From Gammaproteobacteria bacterium (GTDB lineage Bacteria; Pseudomonadota; Gammaproteobacteria; Natronospirales; REEB76), in contig DASVOS010000006.1 of assembly GCA_036383255.1 (NCBI GenBank), positions 1 through 64,000 on the forward strand: 64,000 nucleotides of DNA. Direction: 5' to 3'. How positions within the stretch are numbered: the first letter of the stretch is position 1; each line of letters opens with the position of its first letter. Shown here one piece after another: positions 24,668 through 34,063 of this stretch. A model generated the notes under the pieces. It searched no databases. It worked only from the letters and a program-made list of their open reading frames with translations, and was not told the origin of the DNA. Both the position numbers and the translations under genes were made by a program.

Positions 24668-25273
24668 TCAGCGGCCGCTCTGGTTCTTCCAGCGGTGCTT
24701 GAGGTACATGCCGAGCAGCACCAGCAGCACCAGGACCAGCATCGCCACGAACAGGATGCCGGCCTTCTCGGTGAGGTCGTCGTAGCTCTGGATCTGGCGG
24801 CCCAGCCGCCAGCTGCCGAGTCCCCAGGTGCAGGACCACAGCAGGCCGCCCAGGAGGTTCGCCGCGAAGAAGCGGCGGAACGGCATCTCCACGATGCCTG
24901 CCACGATGCCCTGGATCTGGCGCAGCACCTCGAAGAAGCGCGCGGACAGCACGAACCAGAAGCCGTAGCGGTCGAAGGAGCGTTCCAGCTTCATGAGCTC
25001 CGGCTCGCCGATGCGCACGTAGCGGCCGAAGCGCAGGATCAGGCGCCGCCCGCCGCGGGTGCCGATCCAGTAGCCGATGCAGCCGCCGAGGGTGGTGGCG
25101 GTGACGGCGGTGACGAGCACCGCCACGATGTTGAGCTTGCCGTGGGCCGCCAGCAGCGCGGCGGCGATGAGCAGCGCCTGGCCGGGGCCGGGGATGCCGA
25201 AGCTCTCCAGAAGCACCACCAGGAACAGCGTCGGGTAGCCGTAATCGGACAGGTATCGGAGCAGGAGTTCCAT
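24668..25273 (-). CDS. DedA-family membrane protein
   Basis: A 201-residue integral membrane protein of the DedA (SNARE-associated, VTT) family. The N-terminal re-entrant segment FGIPGPGQALLIAAALLA and the second half GYWIGTRGGRR, ARFFEVLRQIQGIVAGIVEMPFRRFFAANLLGG are typical. DedA proteins act as lipid flippases or carriers recycling undecaprenyl phosphate or phosphatidylethanolamine, driven by proton motive force. The usual Arg in the second re-entrant loop (ARFFEVLRQIQG) is present. It is 64 nt upstream of the small lipoprotein gene on the same strand. Confidence 0.9.
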   Translation of the reverse strand: MELLLRYLSDYGYPTLFLVVLLESFGIPGPGQALLIAAALLAAHGKLNIVAVLVTAVTATTLGGCIGYWIGTRGGRRLILRFGRYVRIGEPELMKLERSFDRYGFWFVLSARFFEVLRQIQGIVAGIVEMPFRRFFAANLLGGLLWSCTWGLGSWRLGRQIQSYDDLTEKAGILFVAMLVLVLLVLLGMYLKHRWKNQSGR

Positions 25274-25328
25274 GCGGGACCGCGCCGGGGACGAGTCCCG
25301 ATGTTAGCAGAAAGGGCCCGCAGGCCCG

Positions 25329-27344
25329 TCAGTTCAGGGATTTGGTCGCGTTCAGGAACGCGGCGCGCATGCCGCGGTGCAGCAGCTGTTCGCAGGCGTC
25401 GCCGTCCAGGGGCTCGCTGAGCAGGTAGCCCTGGATGAACGCGCAGCTCTCGCCCTGCAGCCATGCGAGCTGGGCCTCGTTCTCCACGCCCTCGGCCACC
25501 ACGTGCAGGCCCAGGGTGTTGGCGAGGCGTATGGTGGCGCGCGCCACCGCCGCGTCCTGCGGGTTGTGCGCCACGTCGCGCACGAAGCTCTGGTCGAGCT
25601 TGAGCACCTCGATGGGGAAGCGCTTCAGGTAGCCGAGCGAGGAGTTGCCGGTGCCGAAGTCGTCGAGCGCCAGGCGGATGCCGAGGCCGCGCAGCTTGCG
25701 CAGCTCCGCCATGTTGCCGTCCTCGTTGCCGAGCGTCACGCTCTCCGTGATCTCCAGGAGCAGCGCCGAGGGCGGCAGCCCGGTCTCGCCCAGGATGCGG
25801 CCGATGCTGCCGGCGAGGTCCGGCTGGGTGAACTGCCGTGCCGAGAGGTTCACCGCCATGTGGAAGTGCTCGCCGGTGATGGCGCGCCAGCGCACCGCCT
25901 GGCGGCAGGCCTCGCGCAGCACCCACTCGCCGATGGGGATGATGAGGCCGGTCTCCTCGGCGAGCGGGATGAACTCCGAGGGCGGCACCAGGCCGAACTC
26001 ATGGCTCTGCCAGCGCACCAGCGCCTCCACGCCCATCAGCCGGCCGGTGGGCAGGTCGAACAAGGGCTGGTAGTGCAGCTTGAGCTCGTCGCGGCGCAGC
26101 GCCTTCCGGAGCTCCACCTCGCGCTTCAGGCGCTGCAGCGCGGCCACGTGCATGTCGGGGGTGAAGAACTCGGCGCAGTTGCGGCCGAGCTTCTTGGCGC
26201 GGTAGAGCGCGGTATCGGCGTTGGCCAGGAGGCTCTTCACGTCCGGGCTGTCCTCGGCCAGCAGCGTGATGCCGACGCTGGCGGTGATGCGCAGCTCCGT
26301 CTCGCCGAGCAGCATGGGCTTGCCGATCACGCGCAGGATGCGCTCCGAGAGCACGTTGAGGTCCTCGCGGTCCTCGGCGTCCTCGATGAGCATGATGAAC
26401 TCGTCGCCCGAGAGGCGCGCCACGGTGTCGCGCTCGGTCACCGAGCGCTGCAGGCGCTGCGCCACGCGCTTCAGGACCTCGTCGCCTATGTTGTGGCCGA
26501 GCGAGTCGTTGATGGTCTTGAAGCGGTCCAGGTCCACGAACAGCACCGCCAGCTGCACGCCGCCGTTGCGGGCGCGCACGATGGCGCGGCCGAGCTTGTG
26601 CTCGCAGAGGGTGCGGTTGGCGAGGCCCGTGAGGGGGTCGTAGTTGGCGAGCTGGGTGAGCTGCTCCTCGGCGCGGCGCCGGTCCGCCATCTCGTTGCGC
26701 AGCTCCTCGGCGATGTCGGCCACCGCGAAGCGGATGTTGAGCTGCTCCACCATGCGCTTGTGGGTGCCGAAGGCCATGCGCGCCAGGAGCACGATGCCCA
26801 CGCAGGACATGATGCCGGCAGTGAGCTGGATCTCGCCGCCCTCGGCCACGAGGTGCGCCGCCAGCGGCAGCGCCGAGACCAGCAGGAACATGAGGTAGCA
26901 GCCGAGGTTCGCGGCGAGCGCGGGCATGGTCACGGCGCAGGCGCCCAGCACCACCATGGTGAGGAACAGCTGGTGCGCCACGTCGCCGTGCGGGAAGAGG
27001 AACGCGGCGGCCGCGCCCCAGCCCAGTGCCGAGGCGAGGTTGCCGGCGAGGAAGCGGCGGCGCCAGGCGCGGCTGTCGCCGAGCGCGATGGCGCTGTGGC
27101 GGAAGCGGCGGCTCAGCAGGCCGCGGCCGGCCTCCACCGCGGTCATGTAGGCGAGCCACAGGCCGAGCAGGCGTCCGGCGAGCGCGGTATCGCGGAAGCT
27201 GATGACGAGCAGGAGCGAGACAGCGAACCCGGCGAGATGCATCCCGCGGGTGTTGTGGAAGAGCAGGTTCGTCAGTTCCGCCTGCACGTGCCGGCCGACA
27301 TCGCGGCTAGGCACGCGCGGGTCCACCATGGTGGCGATCGCCAT
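25329..27344 (-). CDS. membrane GGDEF-EAL c-di-GMP protein
   Basis: A 671-residue protein. About six N-terminal membrane helices (about residues 35-205) act as the sensor, followed by a GGDEF domain whose motif is SGDEF, and an EAL domain with intact VEALVRW, LLEITES, ALDDFGTGNSSL and AEGVE. SGDEF is a common variant of unclear activity; no RxxD inhibition site precedes it. The phosphodiesterase part looks complete. The ATG at 27344 has GGGAGA upstream; the longer frame to 27548 is not credible. It is divergent from the first GGDEF protein with a 332-bp gap. Confidence 0.9.
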   Translation of the reverse strand: MAIATMVDPRVPSRDVGRHVQAELTNLLFHNTRGMHLAGFAVSLLLVISFRDTALAGRLLGLWLAYMTAVEAGRGLLSRRFRHSAIALGDSRAWRRRFLAGNLASALGWGAAAAFLFPHGDVAHQLFLTMVVLGACAVTMPALAANLGCYLMFLLVSALPLAAHLVAEGGEIQLTAGIMSCVGIVLLARMAFGTHKRMVEQLNIRFAVADIAEELRNEMADRRRAEEQLTQLANYDPLTGLANRTLCEHKLGRAIVRARNGGVQLAVLFVDLDRFKTINDSLGHNIGDEVLKRVAQRLQRSVTERDTVARLSGDEFIMLIEDAEDREDLNVLSERILRVIGKPMLLGETELRITASVGITLLAEDSPDVKSLLANADTALYRAKKLGRNCAEFFTPDMHVAALQRLKREVELRKALRRDELKLHYQPLFDLPTGRLMGVEALVRWQSHEFGLVPPSEFIPLAEETGLIIPIGEWVLREACRQAVRWRAITGEHFHMAVNLSARQFTQPDLAGSIGRILGETGLPPSALLLEITESVTLGNEDGNMAELRKLRGLGIRLALDDFGTGNSSLGYLKRFPIEVLKLDQSFVRDVAHNPQDAAVARATIRLANTLGLHVVAEGVENEAQLAWLQGESCAFIQGYLLSEPLDGDACEQLLHRGMRAAFLNATKSLN

Positions 27345-27676
27345 CACGTCTCCCGGTCTCCGCCTGCCCGTCTTCCGCGGGGTTCCGGCCGGAGGCTTGT
27401 TGCTGAATCCGGGCGCAGTGTGCCGGTCGGGGCCCTCGCCTGTCCAGTGGGTGAGACGCGGACCTGCGCATGGGCCCGGGCCGGCTCTCCAGGGACGCAG
27501 AGGCCGGGAACCTGCCGGGGACGGTGGTGCATCTACCCCTTGAAGCACGGCAGGTGCTGGCCGAGCGGCATGCCCGTGGCGACCAGCGGCCTTGAGGCGG
27601 GGCCGCCCCCCGGCGCATCATCGTGGATACAAGAAGGGCCCAACACGTCCTCGGTCCGGAGCCCTCAAGGGGAAGC
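27345..27676. other. 332-bp gap between divergent c-di-GMP genes
   Basis: GC-rich, non-coding. Apart from ribosome sites at each end (GGGAGA for the minus gene, AGGGGAAGC for the plus gene) I see no clear promoter, repeat or RNA structure. Confidence 0.5.
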
Positions 27677-28924
27677 ATGGCGTCCGCGCAGCTATCCACC
27701 CAGGTGCTGTTCCAGTACCTGGGGCTCATCAGCCAGGCAGCCACGGTGGTGCTGCTGGTGGTGTTGTTCATGTTGCTGCGGCGTTACGCCGACCGGCGCG
27801 CCTACTTCTACGCCTGGAGCAACTCCTGGATCGCGCTGGCGCTGGCGCTCACGGTGCTGGTGCTGCGCTACATCCTGCTGCCGCACCTGCTGGGAGGGCC
27901 GGCGCCCGAGGATGCGATCGTCACGCGCATCACCTATTTCATATACCAGTTCAGCAAGTTCGCGTTCCTGATCCTGCTGCTGCGCGGCACCCTGCTGTAC
28001 GTGGGCGGGCTCCAAGACCCCCCGCTCGGCTACATCAAGTACCTGTGGGGCATGGCGGGCGGGGCGGCGCTGGTCTCGGTGGCCATGACCCGCGACTCGG
28101 TCGGCGTGCTGTTCTGGCAGGCCTTCGCCAACGTGCTGGTGTTCGGCTGGTGCAGCCTGGCCCTCATGCTGCTGCCGCGGGCGCGCCACAGTCTTGGCAC
28201 CCGCGCCACCGCGGCGGTGCTGGCGATGAACACCGTGCTGTGGGCCTGCTACCTGATGGCCTTCACCTTCCACTTCTATCCGCAACTCGGCATCGGCGGC
28301 GCGGTGTGGGGCTTCTTCAGCGGCCGCAACGTCTACTTCGACCTGATCCTGGAGATGCTGCTGGCCTTCGGCATGGTGCTGGTGCTGTTCGAGGACGCGC
28401 GGCGCGAGATCGACAGCGCCCACAACGAGCTGCGCATCGCCCACGAGCAGCTGCTGCGCGAGTCGTTCCTGGACTCCCTCACCGGCGCCTACAACCGGCG
28501 TGCCTTCAACGAGGGCGCCGGGCTCGAGGACGCGCGCGGCAGCTTCGGGGCGCTGGCGGTGTTCGACCTCGACAACCTGAAGGACGTGAACGACCGCCAC
28601 GGCCACAAGTACGGCGACGACCTGCTCCGGCACTTCGCCAACATCCTGCGCGCCGGGCTGCGCTCCAACGACAAGCTCTACCGCCTCGGCGGCGACGAGT
28701 TCCTGCTGGTGATGCCGCGTGCGGTGGCGGGGGTGGTGGAGAAGCGCATGCGCGAGCTGATCGCCGCCGCGCCGCCGCTGGCCTTCCCGGACACGGGCCT
28801 GAGCTTCACCGTGGAGGCCAGCATCGGCGTCGCCGACTTCAAGAGCGTCGAGGAACTGGAGGCCGCGGTGCACGTGGCGGACCGCGCCATGTACGACGCC
28901 AAGCGCGGCCGCAAGGGTTCCTGA
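27677..28924 (+). CDS. membrane diguanylate cyclase (GGDEF), copy A
   Basis: A 415-residue protein with about seven N-terminal hydrophobic segments (about residues 12-225), a short coiled linker (EDARREIDSAHNELRIAHEQL) and a C-terminal GGDEF domain. GGDEF is intact in RLGGDEF, and an RxxD inhibition site (RSND) lies five residues before it, so active and product-inhibited c-di-GMP synthesis is expected. The ATG at 27677 has AGGGGAAGC. It is a paralogue of the protein at 29874 with the same layout, linker and length. Confidence 0.92.
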   Translation: MASAQLSTQVLFQYLGLISQAATVVLLVVLFMLLRRYADRRAYFYAWSNSWIALALALTVLVLRYILLPHLLGGPAPEDAIVTRITYFIYQFSKFAFLILLLRGTLLYVGGLQDPPLGYIKYLWGMAGGAALVSVAMTRDSVGVLFWQAFANVLVFGWCSLALMLLPRARHSLGTRATAAVLAMNTVLWACYLMAFTFHFYPQLGIGGAVWGFFSGRNVYFDLILEMLLAFGMVLVLFEDARREIDSAHNELRIAHEQLLRESFLDSLTGAYNRRAFNEGAGLEDARGSFGALAVFDLDNLKDVNDRHGHKYGDDLLRHFANILRAGLRSNDKLYRLGGDEFLLVMPRAVAGVVEKRMRELIAAAPPLAFPDTGLSFTVEASIGVADFKSVEELEAAVHVADRAMYDAKRGRKGS

Positions 28925-28952
28925 CCCGCCCGCTGGCGCGCGGCCTGCAGGT

Positions 28953-29747
28953 TCAATAGTCGGTATAGACGAACTTCGCCGCGAGCTGCACCGCGTTGCT
29001 GCAGGCCTGCTCCGACTGCTGCGACACCAGCTTCACCGCCGCCAGTTCCTGCACCGGCAGGTTATCCCGCTGCATCATGACGTTGAAGCTCTTCGGGTCC
29101 ACCCCGTCCGGCACCGCGCTGGCCTTCCTGAAGTACTCCTGAGTGTCCTTGAGGAACTGCGGCCAGGCCTTGGCCACGGCGGCCAGGTACTGGTCCGCGG
29201 CCGCGTCCTTCTTCGCGGTGCTGTCCGCGTCGATGGGCTTCTGGCAGCTCTCGATGGGGAAGCGCCCAGCCTCGCTGTCCTGCATCGGGCACTTCTTGAG
29301 CTTGGCACTGGCGGCGCCCAGCACCGCGTCCACCGTGCTCTCCGCCGACTTGAACGGCGGGTCGAGCAGGGTCTGGGCGCGCACGTCCGGCATGAGCGGA
29401 CCCAGGCCCCCCAGGTACTGGGAGTAATGCATCTGGGACATGGCGCTGGCCGGGTCCATGGAGGCGCTCATGGATTGCATCGCCATGTCCTGCTGCACCT
29501 TGGGGTCGGACATGCGCTTGCGCAGGTCCTGCTCCAGCTTGTCGGAAGCGGCCTGCAGCTGCTCGCCGAGCTTGTCCCAGGAGCGGGGGCGCGGCGCATT
29601 CTCGCCGCACCGGGCCTGGGCCTCGGCGAGGGTCTTGGGAGGCTGCGGCACCTTGGCGAGCCAGTCGTCGCCCACGTCGGCCCGGGCCGCGGCGGAAGCA
29701 AGCAGCAGGGCCGGCAGCAACCAGGCCCGTTGCATATGCATGGTCAT
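28953..29747 (-). CDS. exported protein of unknown function between two GGDEF genes
   Basis: A 264-residue periplasmic protein with a signal peptide (cleavage near AAARAD, about residue 24). The rest is helical and Met/Gln/Ala rich in the middle (MAMQSMSASMD), with Cys in ARCGEN, KKCPMQ, ESCQKP and EQACSN, enough for two disulfides. I recognise no family. The ribosome site AAGGGGG precedes the ATG. It lies opposite and between two paralogous diguanylate cyclases, so it might be regulated by or feed a signal to their sensor domains; that is only inference from position. Confidence 0.75.
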   Translation of the reverse strand: MTMHMQRAWLLPALLLASAAARADVGDDWLAKVPQPPKTLAEAQARCGENAPRPRSWDKLGEQLQAASDKLEQDLRKRMSDPKVQQDMAMQSMSASMDPASAMSQMHYSQYLGGLGPLMPDVRAQTLLDPPFKSAESTVDAVLGAASAKLKKCPMQDSEAGRFPIESCQKPIDADSTAKKDAAADQYLAAVAKAWPQFLKDTQEYFRKASAVPDGVDPKSFNVMMQRDNLPVQELAAVKLVSQQSEQACSNAVQLAAKFVYTDY

Positions 29748-29873
29748 GGAGCCCCCTTATCGTTTTGCCTGCAAAATATGTCCGGCGGAACCCACCCACC
29801 GGCGCCCGGAAGTATAGACCGCGGTCATGCCGCCCCTGGCCGCGGCAGGGGGCCTATACTTGCGGCAGCCTGA

Positions 29874-31139
29874 GTGGGGGCTGTCCTGACCGTGCCAGAA
29901 AAGGACCTTTGGAGCCTCATCGCGCTGATCGGCCTGTGCGTGCAGATCGGCGTCAGCGCCCTTTTGTGGCTGTTCTTCTTCCTGCTCAAGCAGCACGCGG
30001 GCCGGCGCTCGCGCTTCTTCCGTTTCTGGACCTTCAGCTGGATCGCGCTCCTGGCCGCGCTCACGTCCCTGGCGGTGGGCTTCTACGGCTCAGAGTCGGA
30101 ACCGCTGCGCGACGCCACGCTGCTCTGCTACCAGTGCGCCAAGCTCGTTTTCCTCCTGCTGCTCCTGGCGGGCACCCTGGAATACGCCGACGGCCGGCTG
30201 CCCAAGCACTTCCTGAAACAGGGCGCGGTGGCGGTGCTGCTGCCGACGCTCGCCTCGGTGCCGATCGCGGACGACCTCAGCCGGCTCGCCCTGCTGCAGA
30301 GCGCGCTGTGCATGCTGGCGCTCGGCTATGCCGCCTGGCGGCTGCTCAGCCTGCCGCCCATGCGCCGCACCCTCGGCGCGAAGGTCACCGCCGCCACCTT
30401 CATCGTCTACGCGCTGCTGCGGTCGGGCTACGGCCTGCACCTATATAAGGAGCAGCACCTGCTGCCCCAGCTCCTCAGCCTGTCCCTGGACCAGTTCGAG
30501 CGCTTCAACGGCTACCTCGATTCGCTGCTGCAGATCCTCATGGCCTGCGGCATGGTGCTGATGCTCCTGGAGGACGCGCGGCGCGAGACCAACGCCGCCC
30601 ATGCCGAACTCGCGGTGGCGCACGAGAAGCTGCTGCACGAGTCACTCACCGATCCCCTGACCGGGGTGTACAACCGCCTGGCCTTCACCCGCGGCGTGTT
30701 CCTGCAGAGCGCCGCCAGCACGTTTGGCTCGGTGTTCCTCTTCGACCTGGATAACCTGAAACGCGTCAACGACAGCTACGGCCACGAGGCCGGCGACGAG
30801 CTGCTCAAGCACTTCGTGATGGTGCTGCGCGGCGGGCTGCGCCCCGGCGACCAGCTCTACCGCTGGGGCGGCGACGAGTTCCTGCTGCTCCTGCCGGGCG
30901 CCACCTATGCGAACGTGGTCTCGCGCCTGAACCGGCTGCTGCACGCCACCCCGCCGCTGCCGTACTCGGCCAAGCAGCTGCCGCTCAAGCTCGAGGTGAG
31001 CGTGGGCGGCGCGGACTACTTCGACCCGGAGAGCCTGCGGGCCGCGGTGAACGCCGCCGACCGGGCCATGTATGAGCAGAAGCGCATCCACAAGACCGCA
31101 CCCCCGGCCAACGCAGACATGGGCGACGCCCCCACCTGA
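29874..31139 (+). CDS. membrane diguanylate cyclase (GGDEF), copy B
   Basis: A 421-residue paralogue of copy A: about seven membrane segments in residues 12-230, linker EDARRETNAAHAELAVAHEKL, and a GGDEF domain with RWGGDEF and an RxxD inhibition site (RPGD) five residues before it. Active c-di-GMP synthesis is expected. The start is uncertain: GTG at 29874 or GTG at 29892. A TATACT box at 29855-29860 may be its -10. A second gene of this type so close suggests local duplication, with sensor domains that diverged more than the output domain. Confidence 0.9.
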   Translation: MGAVLTVPEKDLWSLIALIGLCVQIGVSALLWLFFFLLKQHAGRRSRFFRFWTFSWIALLAALTSLAVGFYGSESEPLRDATLLCYQCAKLVFLLLLLAGTLEYADGRLPKHFLKQGAVAVLLPTLASVPIADDLSRLALLQSALCMLALGYAAWRLLSLPPMRRTLGAKVTAATFIVYALLRSGYGLHLYKEQHLLPQLLSLSLDQFERFNGYLDSLLQILMACGMVLMLLEDARRETNAAHAELAVAHEKLLHESLTDPLTGVYNRLAFTRGVFLQSAASTFGSVFLFDLDNLKRVNDSYGHEAGDELLKHFVMVLRGGLRPGDQLYRWGGDEFLLLLPGATYANVVSRLNRLLHATPPLPYSAKQLPLKLEVSVGGADYFDPESLRAAVNAADRAMYEQKRIHKTAPPANADMGDAPT

Positions 31140-31235
31140 ACCCCCGCATGAAATGCCCCGCGACTTAGGGCACCAAGCCAGCCGGCCGTGGTCTCATGGC
31201 TTGTCATCCGCACGCTTCTTCCCAAGGGAGTCCGC

Positions 31236-33005
31236 ATGAAACGTCTTACCAAACACGCACTTGGCCTCGGCCTGGGAGCACTCCTGGCCGCCACCGCGGT
31301 CCAGGCCGAGAGCCCGGCCTGGGTCAAGGAGAGCAACCAGAACGCCATGCTCCTGCTCAAGGTCACGGCCCAGTTCGCCCCCGAGTTCGCCGGCCGGACC
31401 GGGGTGGACGGCCTCGATGACAAGATCTTCGACCTCAAGCCGGGGGTGTACGAGCGCTCCCAGAAGGCCGGCGCTGACGCGCTGGCGGAACTGAAGAAGC
31501 GCCTCAAGGCGGCCAGCGATCCGCTGGTGAAGCAGGACCTGGAGATACTGATCCAGTCCGCCGAGGACAACCAGCACAGCAACCAGCTGCAGCACGACCT
31601 GATGCTGAACTACATCGACGTGGCGCAGATCGAGTTCAGCGGCATCCGCTTCCTGCTGGACAAGCAGGTGCCGAAGGAGCGCCAGAAGGCGGCGCTCACG
31701 CGCCTCAAGCTCTACGCCGGCGATGCGCCGGGCGTGACCCCGCTCACGGTGCTGGCCGAGCAGCGCACCGCCGAGGGCTTCTCCGACAAGAAGCTCACGG
31801 GTCCCTACGTGGAGGAGGTGAAGCAGAACCTGGACAACACCGCCCAGTACATGCAGGGCCTCAGGCAGCTGTTCACGGCGAGCGGCCTGGAGGGCTGGCA
31901 GGATGACCTCGCCAAGCTTGAGAAGCAGAACCAGGACTACAACGACTGGCTCACCAAGAACGTGCTGCCGCGCGCCCGCCAGGAGAACCGCCTGCCGGCG
32001 GCCATCTACGCCGACAACCTGAAGCAGGTGGGCGTGGACATCCCGCCCCAGCAGCTCATGGCCATGGCGCAGTTCTCCTTCACCGAGATCCAGCACCAGA
32101 TGGAGGCGCTGGCCCCGCTGGTGGCGCAGCAGAAGGGCTTCAAGAGCAGCGACTACCGCGACGTGATCCGTGAGCTGAAGAAGGACCAGATCACGGGCGA
32201 TGCGATCCTGCCCTTCTATCAGAAGCGCCTCGCCACCCTCGAGGACATCATCCGCAAGGAGCACGTGGTGACGCTGCCGGAGCGCAAGGCCTCGATCCGC
32301 CTGGCCTCGGACGCGGAGACCGCCCAGACGCCGGCTCCGCACATGACGCCGCCGCGCCTGATCGGCAACACCGGCGAGTACGGCGAGTTCGTGCTGCCGC
32401 TCAACCTGCCGCCGAAGGAGGGGCAGGCCCCGCAGAAGTTCGACGACTTCACCTACGACGCGGCGGCCTGGACCCTCACCGCCCACGAGGCGCGGCCCGG
32501 CCATGAGCTGCAGTTCGCCTCCATGGTGGAGCACGGCGTATCCATCGCCCGCGCCATCTTCGCGTTCAACAGCGCGAACGTGGAGGGCTGGGGCCTGTAC
32601 TCCGAGGCGGAGATGCAGCCTTACGAGCCCATCGATGGCCAGCTCATCACCCTGCAGCTGCGCCTGCAGCGGGCGGCCCGCGCCATCCTCGATCCGATGC
32701 TGAACCTGGGGCTGACGACGCCGGAAGAGGCGCGCCAGTTCCTGCAGCGCGAGGTATGCCTGTCGCCGGCCTTCGCCAAGTCCGAGGTGGACCGCTACAC
32801 CTTCCTCTCGCCGGGCCAGGCCACCGCCTACTACTACGGCTACTCGCGCATCATGCAGCTACGCGGCGAGACCGAGGTCAAGCTCGGCGCGGCCTTCGAC
32901 CGGCAGAAGTTCAACGACTTCCTGCTGTCCCAGGGCCTCCTGCCGCCGGACCTGATGCGCAAGGCGGTGGACGAGCAGTTCGTGCCTAGCCAGCTCAAGA
33001 AGTAA
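31236..33005 (+). CDS. exported DUF885 (metallopeptidase-like) protein
   Basis: A 589-residue protein with a signal peptide ending near TAVQAE and the DUF885 family pattern. The metal-binding motif is TAHEARPGHELQF, followed by the SANVEGWGLYSEAEM-type segment (here FNSANVEGWGLYSE) and the C-terminal RYTFLSPGQATAYYYGY. DUF885 proteins resemble M2/M32-like zinc peptidases; the substrate is unknown. The ATG at 31236 has the ribosome site AAGGGAG. It ends in a strong terminator shared with the convergent EamA gene. Confidence 0.88.
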   Translation: MKRLTKHALGLGLGALLAATAVQAESPAWVKESNQNAMLLLKVTAQFAPEFAGRTGVDGLDDKIFDLKPGVYERSQKAGADALAELKKRLKAASDPLVKQDLEILIQSAEDNQHSNQLQHDLMLNYIDVAQIEFSGIRFLLDKQVPKERQKAALTRLKLYAGDAPGVTPLTVLAEQRTAEGFSDKKLTGPYVEEVKQNLDNTAQYMQGLRQLFTASGLEGWQDDLAKLEKQNQDYNDWLTKNVLPRARQENRLPAAIYADNLKQVGVDIPPQQLMAMAQFSFTEIQHQMEALAPLVAQQKGFKSSDYRDVIRELKKDQITGDAILPFYQKRLATLEDIIRKEHVVTLPERKASIRLASDAETAQTPAPHMTPPRLIGNTGEYGEFVLPLNLPPKEGQAPQKFDDFTYDAAAWTLTAHEARPGHELQFASMVEHGVSIARAIFAFNSANVEGWGLYSEAEMQPYEPIDGQLITLQLRLQRAARAILDPMLNLGLTTPEEARQFLQREVCLSPAFAKSEVDRYTFLSPGQATAYYYGYSRIMQLRGETEVKLGAAFDRQKFNDFLLSQGLLPPDLMRKAVDEQFVPSQLKK

Positions 33006-33022
33006 GCCTTAGACGAAGAACG

Positions 33023-33053
33023 GGCCCGCTCCAGAGATGGAGCGGGCCTTTTT
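33023..33053 (+). terminator. terminator between DUF885 and EamA genes
   Basis: A 10-bp perfect stem, GGCCCGCTCC with its complement, loop AGAGAT, then TTTTT. It follows the DUF885 stop by 17 nt and touches the stop codon of the convergent EamA gene. Confidence 0.9.
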
Positions 33054-33982
33054 CATGTGGAGCGCTTGAACCCGCGCGGCTCGATCTTCAGCTTGCGCAT
33101 CTTCGCCCGCAGTGTATCGGCCAGCAGCGGCCCGGCTTCCACCATCACCACCGCCAGCAGGATGAGCCCGCAGCCCACGGCCGCGGCCGGTGTGAGCATG
33201 TCGTTCAGGAACAAGGCGCCCGCCAGCGCGGCGAACACGCACTGCAGGGCCATGATGAGCCCCGCTTCCGCGGGCGGCGTGTGCTTCTGGGCGATCACCT
33301 GCAGCCCGCCGGCGATGCCGGCCGCGGCGCCGGCATAGAGCGTGGAGGGCAGGGCCGCCACGAGGTCCGGCAGCGAGAGAGGTTCCCACAAGAGGCCCGC
33401 CGCCAGCGTCGGCAGCACGATGATGACGTCGATGGCGACGCACAGCAGGAAAGGCCGGCCGCTCGTCAGGAACAGGTCGATGAGCGCGATGCTGAAGGCC
33501 CAGAACACATCCGCCGCCGCCACCAGGATGTCGCCCTGGGTCCAGCGCTGGGCGACCCCGTGGGCGGTCAGCAGCCAGGCGCCGGCGAGGCAGATCACGC
33601 AGGCGAGCAGCACGAACCACTTGGGCGGCATGCGCCGCAGGCCCCAGACCGCGAAGGGTACGAACACCACGTAGAGCGCCGTGAGGAAACCGGCATTGGT
33701 GACGCTGGTGCTGGCGAGTCCCCATTGCTCGAAGCTGTTGCCGCCCACCGCGCACAGGCCGATCCAGCCCACCAGCCGCCAGTCGCGCCGCGACAGGGTG
33801 GCGCTGGAGCGCCGCGCTTCGGCGACAGCCAGCGGCAGCAGCAGCAGGCCCGCCACCAGGTAGCGCAGCGCCACCACGGTCAGGGGCCCCAGCGCGCCGC
33901 CCGCTTCCTTCTGGCCCAGGAAGGAGGTGCCCCAGAAGAAGGCGGAGAGCAGCAGCAGGAGGTCGGCGCGCAGTCTGTCCAT
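33053..33982 (-). CDS. EamA-family transporter
   Basis: A 309-residue protein with ten predicted membrane helices in two EamA repeats. Family signs are AFFWGTSFLGQKEA near the start and the QKHTPPAEAGLIMALQCVFAALAGALFLNDMLT segment in the second half. It resembles the transporter at 38542 (RLRADLLLLL, QKHTPPAEA), so the two are paralogues. The substrate is unknown; EamA proteins export amino acids and other metabolites. It is downstream of a MarR-type regulator (81-nt gap) on the same strand, which may control it. The basic C-terminal tail is cytoplasmic. Confidence 0.88.
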   Translation of the reverse strand: MDRLRADLLLLLSAFFWGTSFLGQKEAGGALGPLTVVALRYLVAGLLLLPLAVAEARRSSATLSRRDWRLVGWIGLCAVGGNSFEQWGLASTSVTNAGFLTALYVVFVPFAVWGLRRMPPKWFVLLACVICLAGAWLLTAHGVAQRWTQGDILVAAADVFWAFSIALIDLFLTSGRPFLLCVAIDVIIVLPTLAAGLLWEPLSLPDLVAALPSTLYAGAAAGIAGGLQVIAQKHTPPAEAGLIMALQCVFAALAGALFLNDMLTPAAAVGCGLILLAVVMVEAGPLLADTLRAKMRKLKIEPRGFKRST

Positions 33983-34063
33983 GGGACAGGGATGCGGCCG
34001 GGATGGCGTTTATTACATGGGGATCAGGCAGTGCCGTCGTGCAGCCGGCGCAGGGGTCCCGGG

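Noticed and set aside
25377-27971. 864-aa plus-strand ORF opposite the GGDEF-EAL gene
   Set aside because: Shadow frame; the minus-strand protein has all c-di-GMP motifs.
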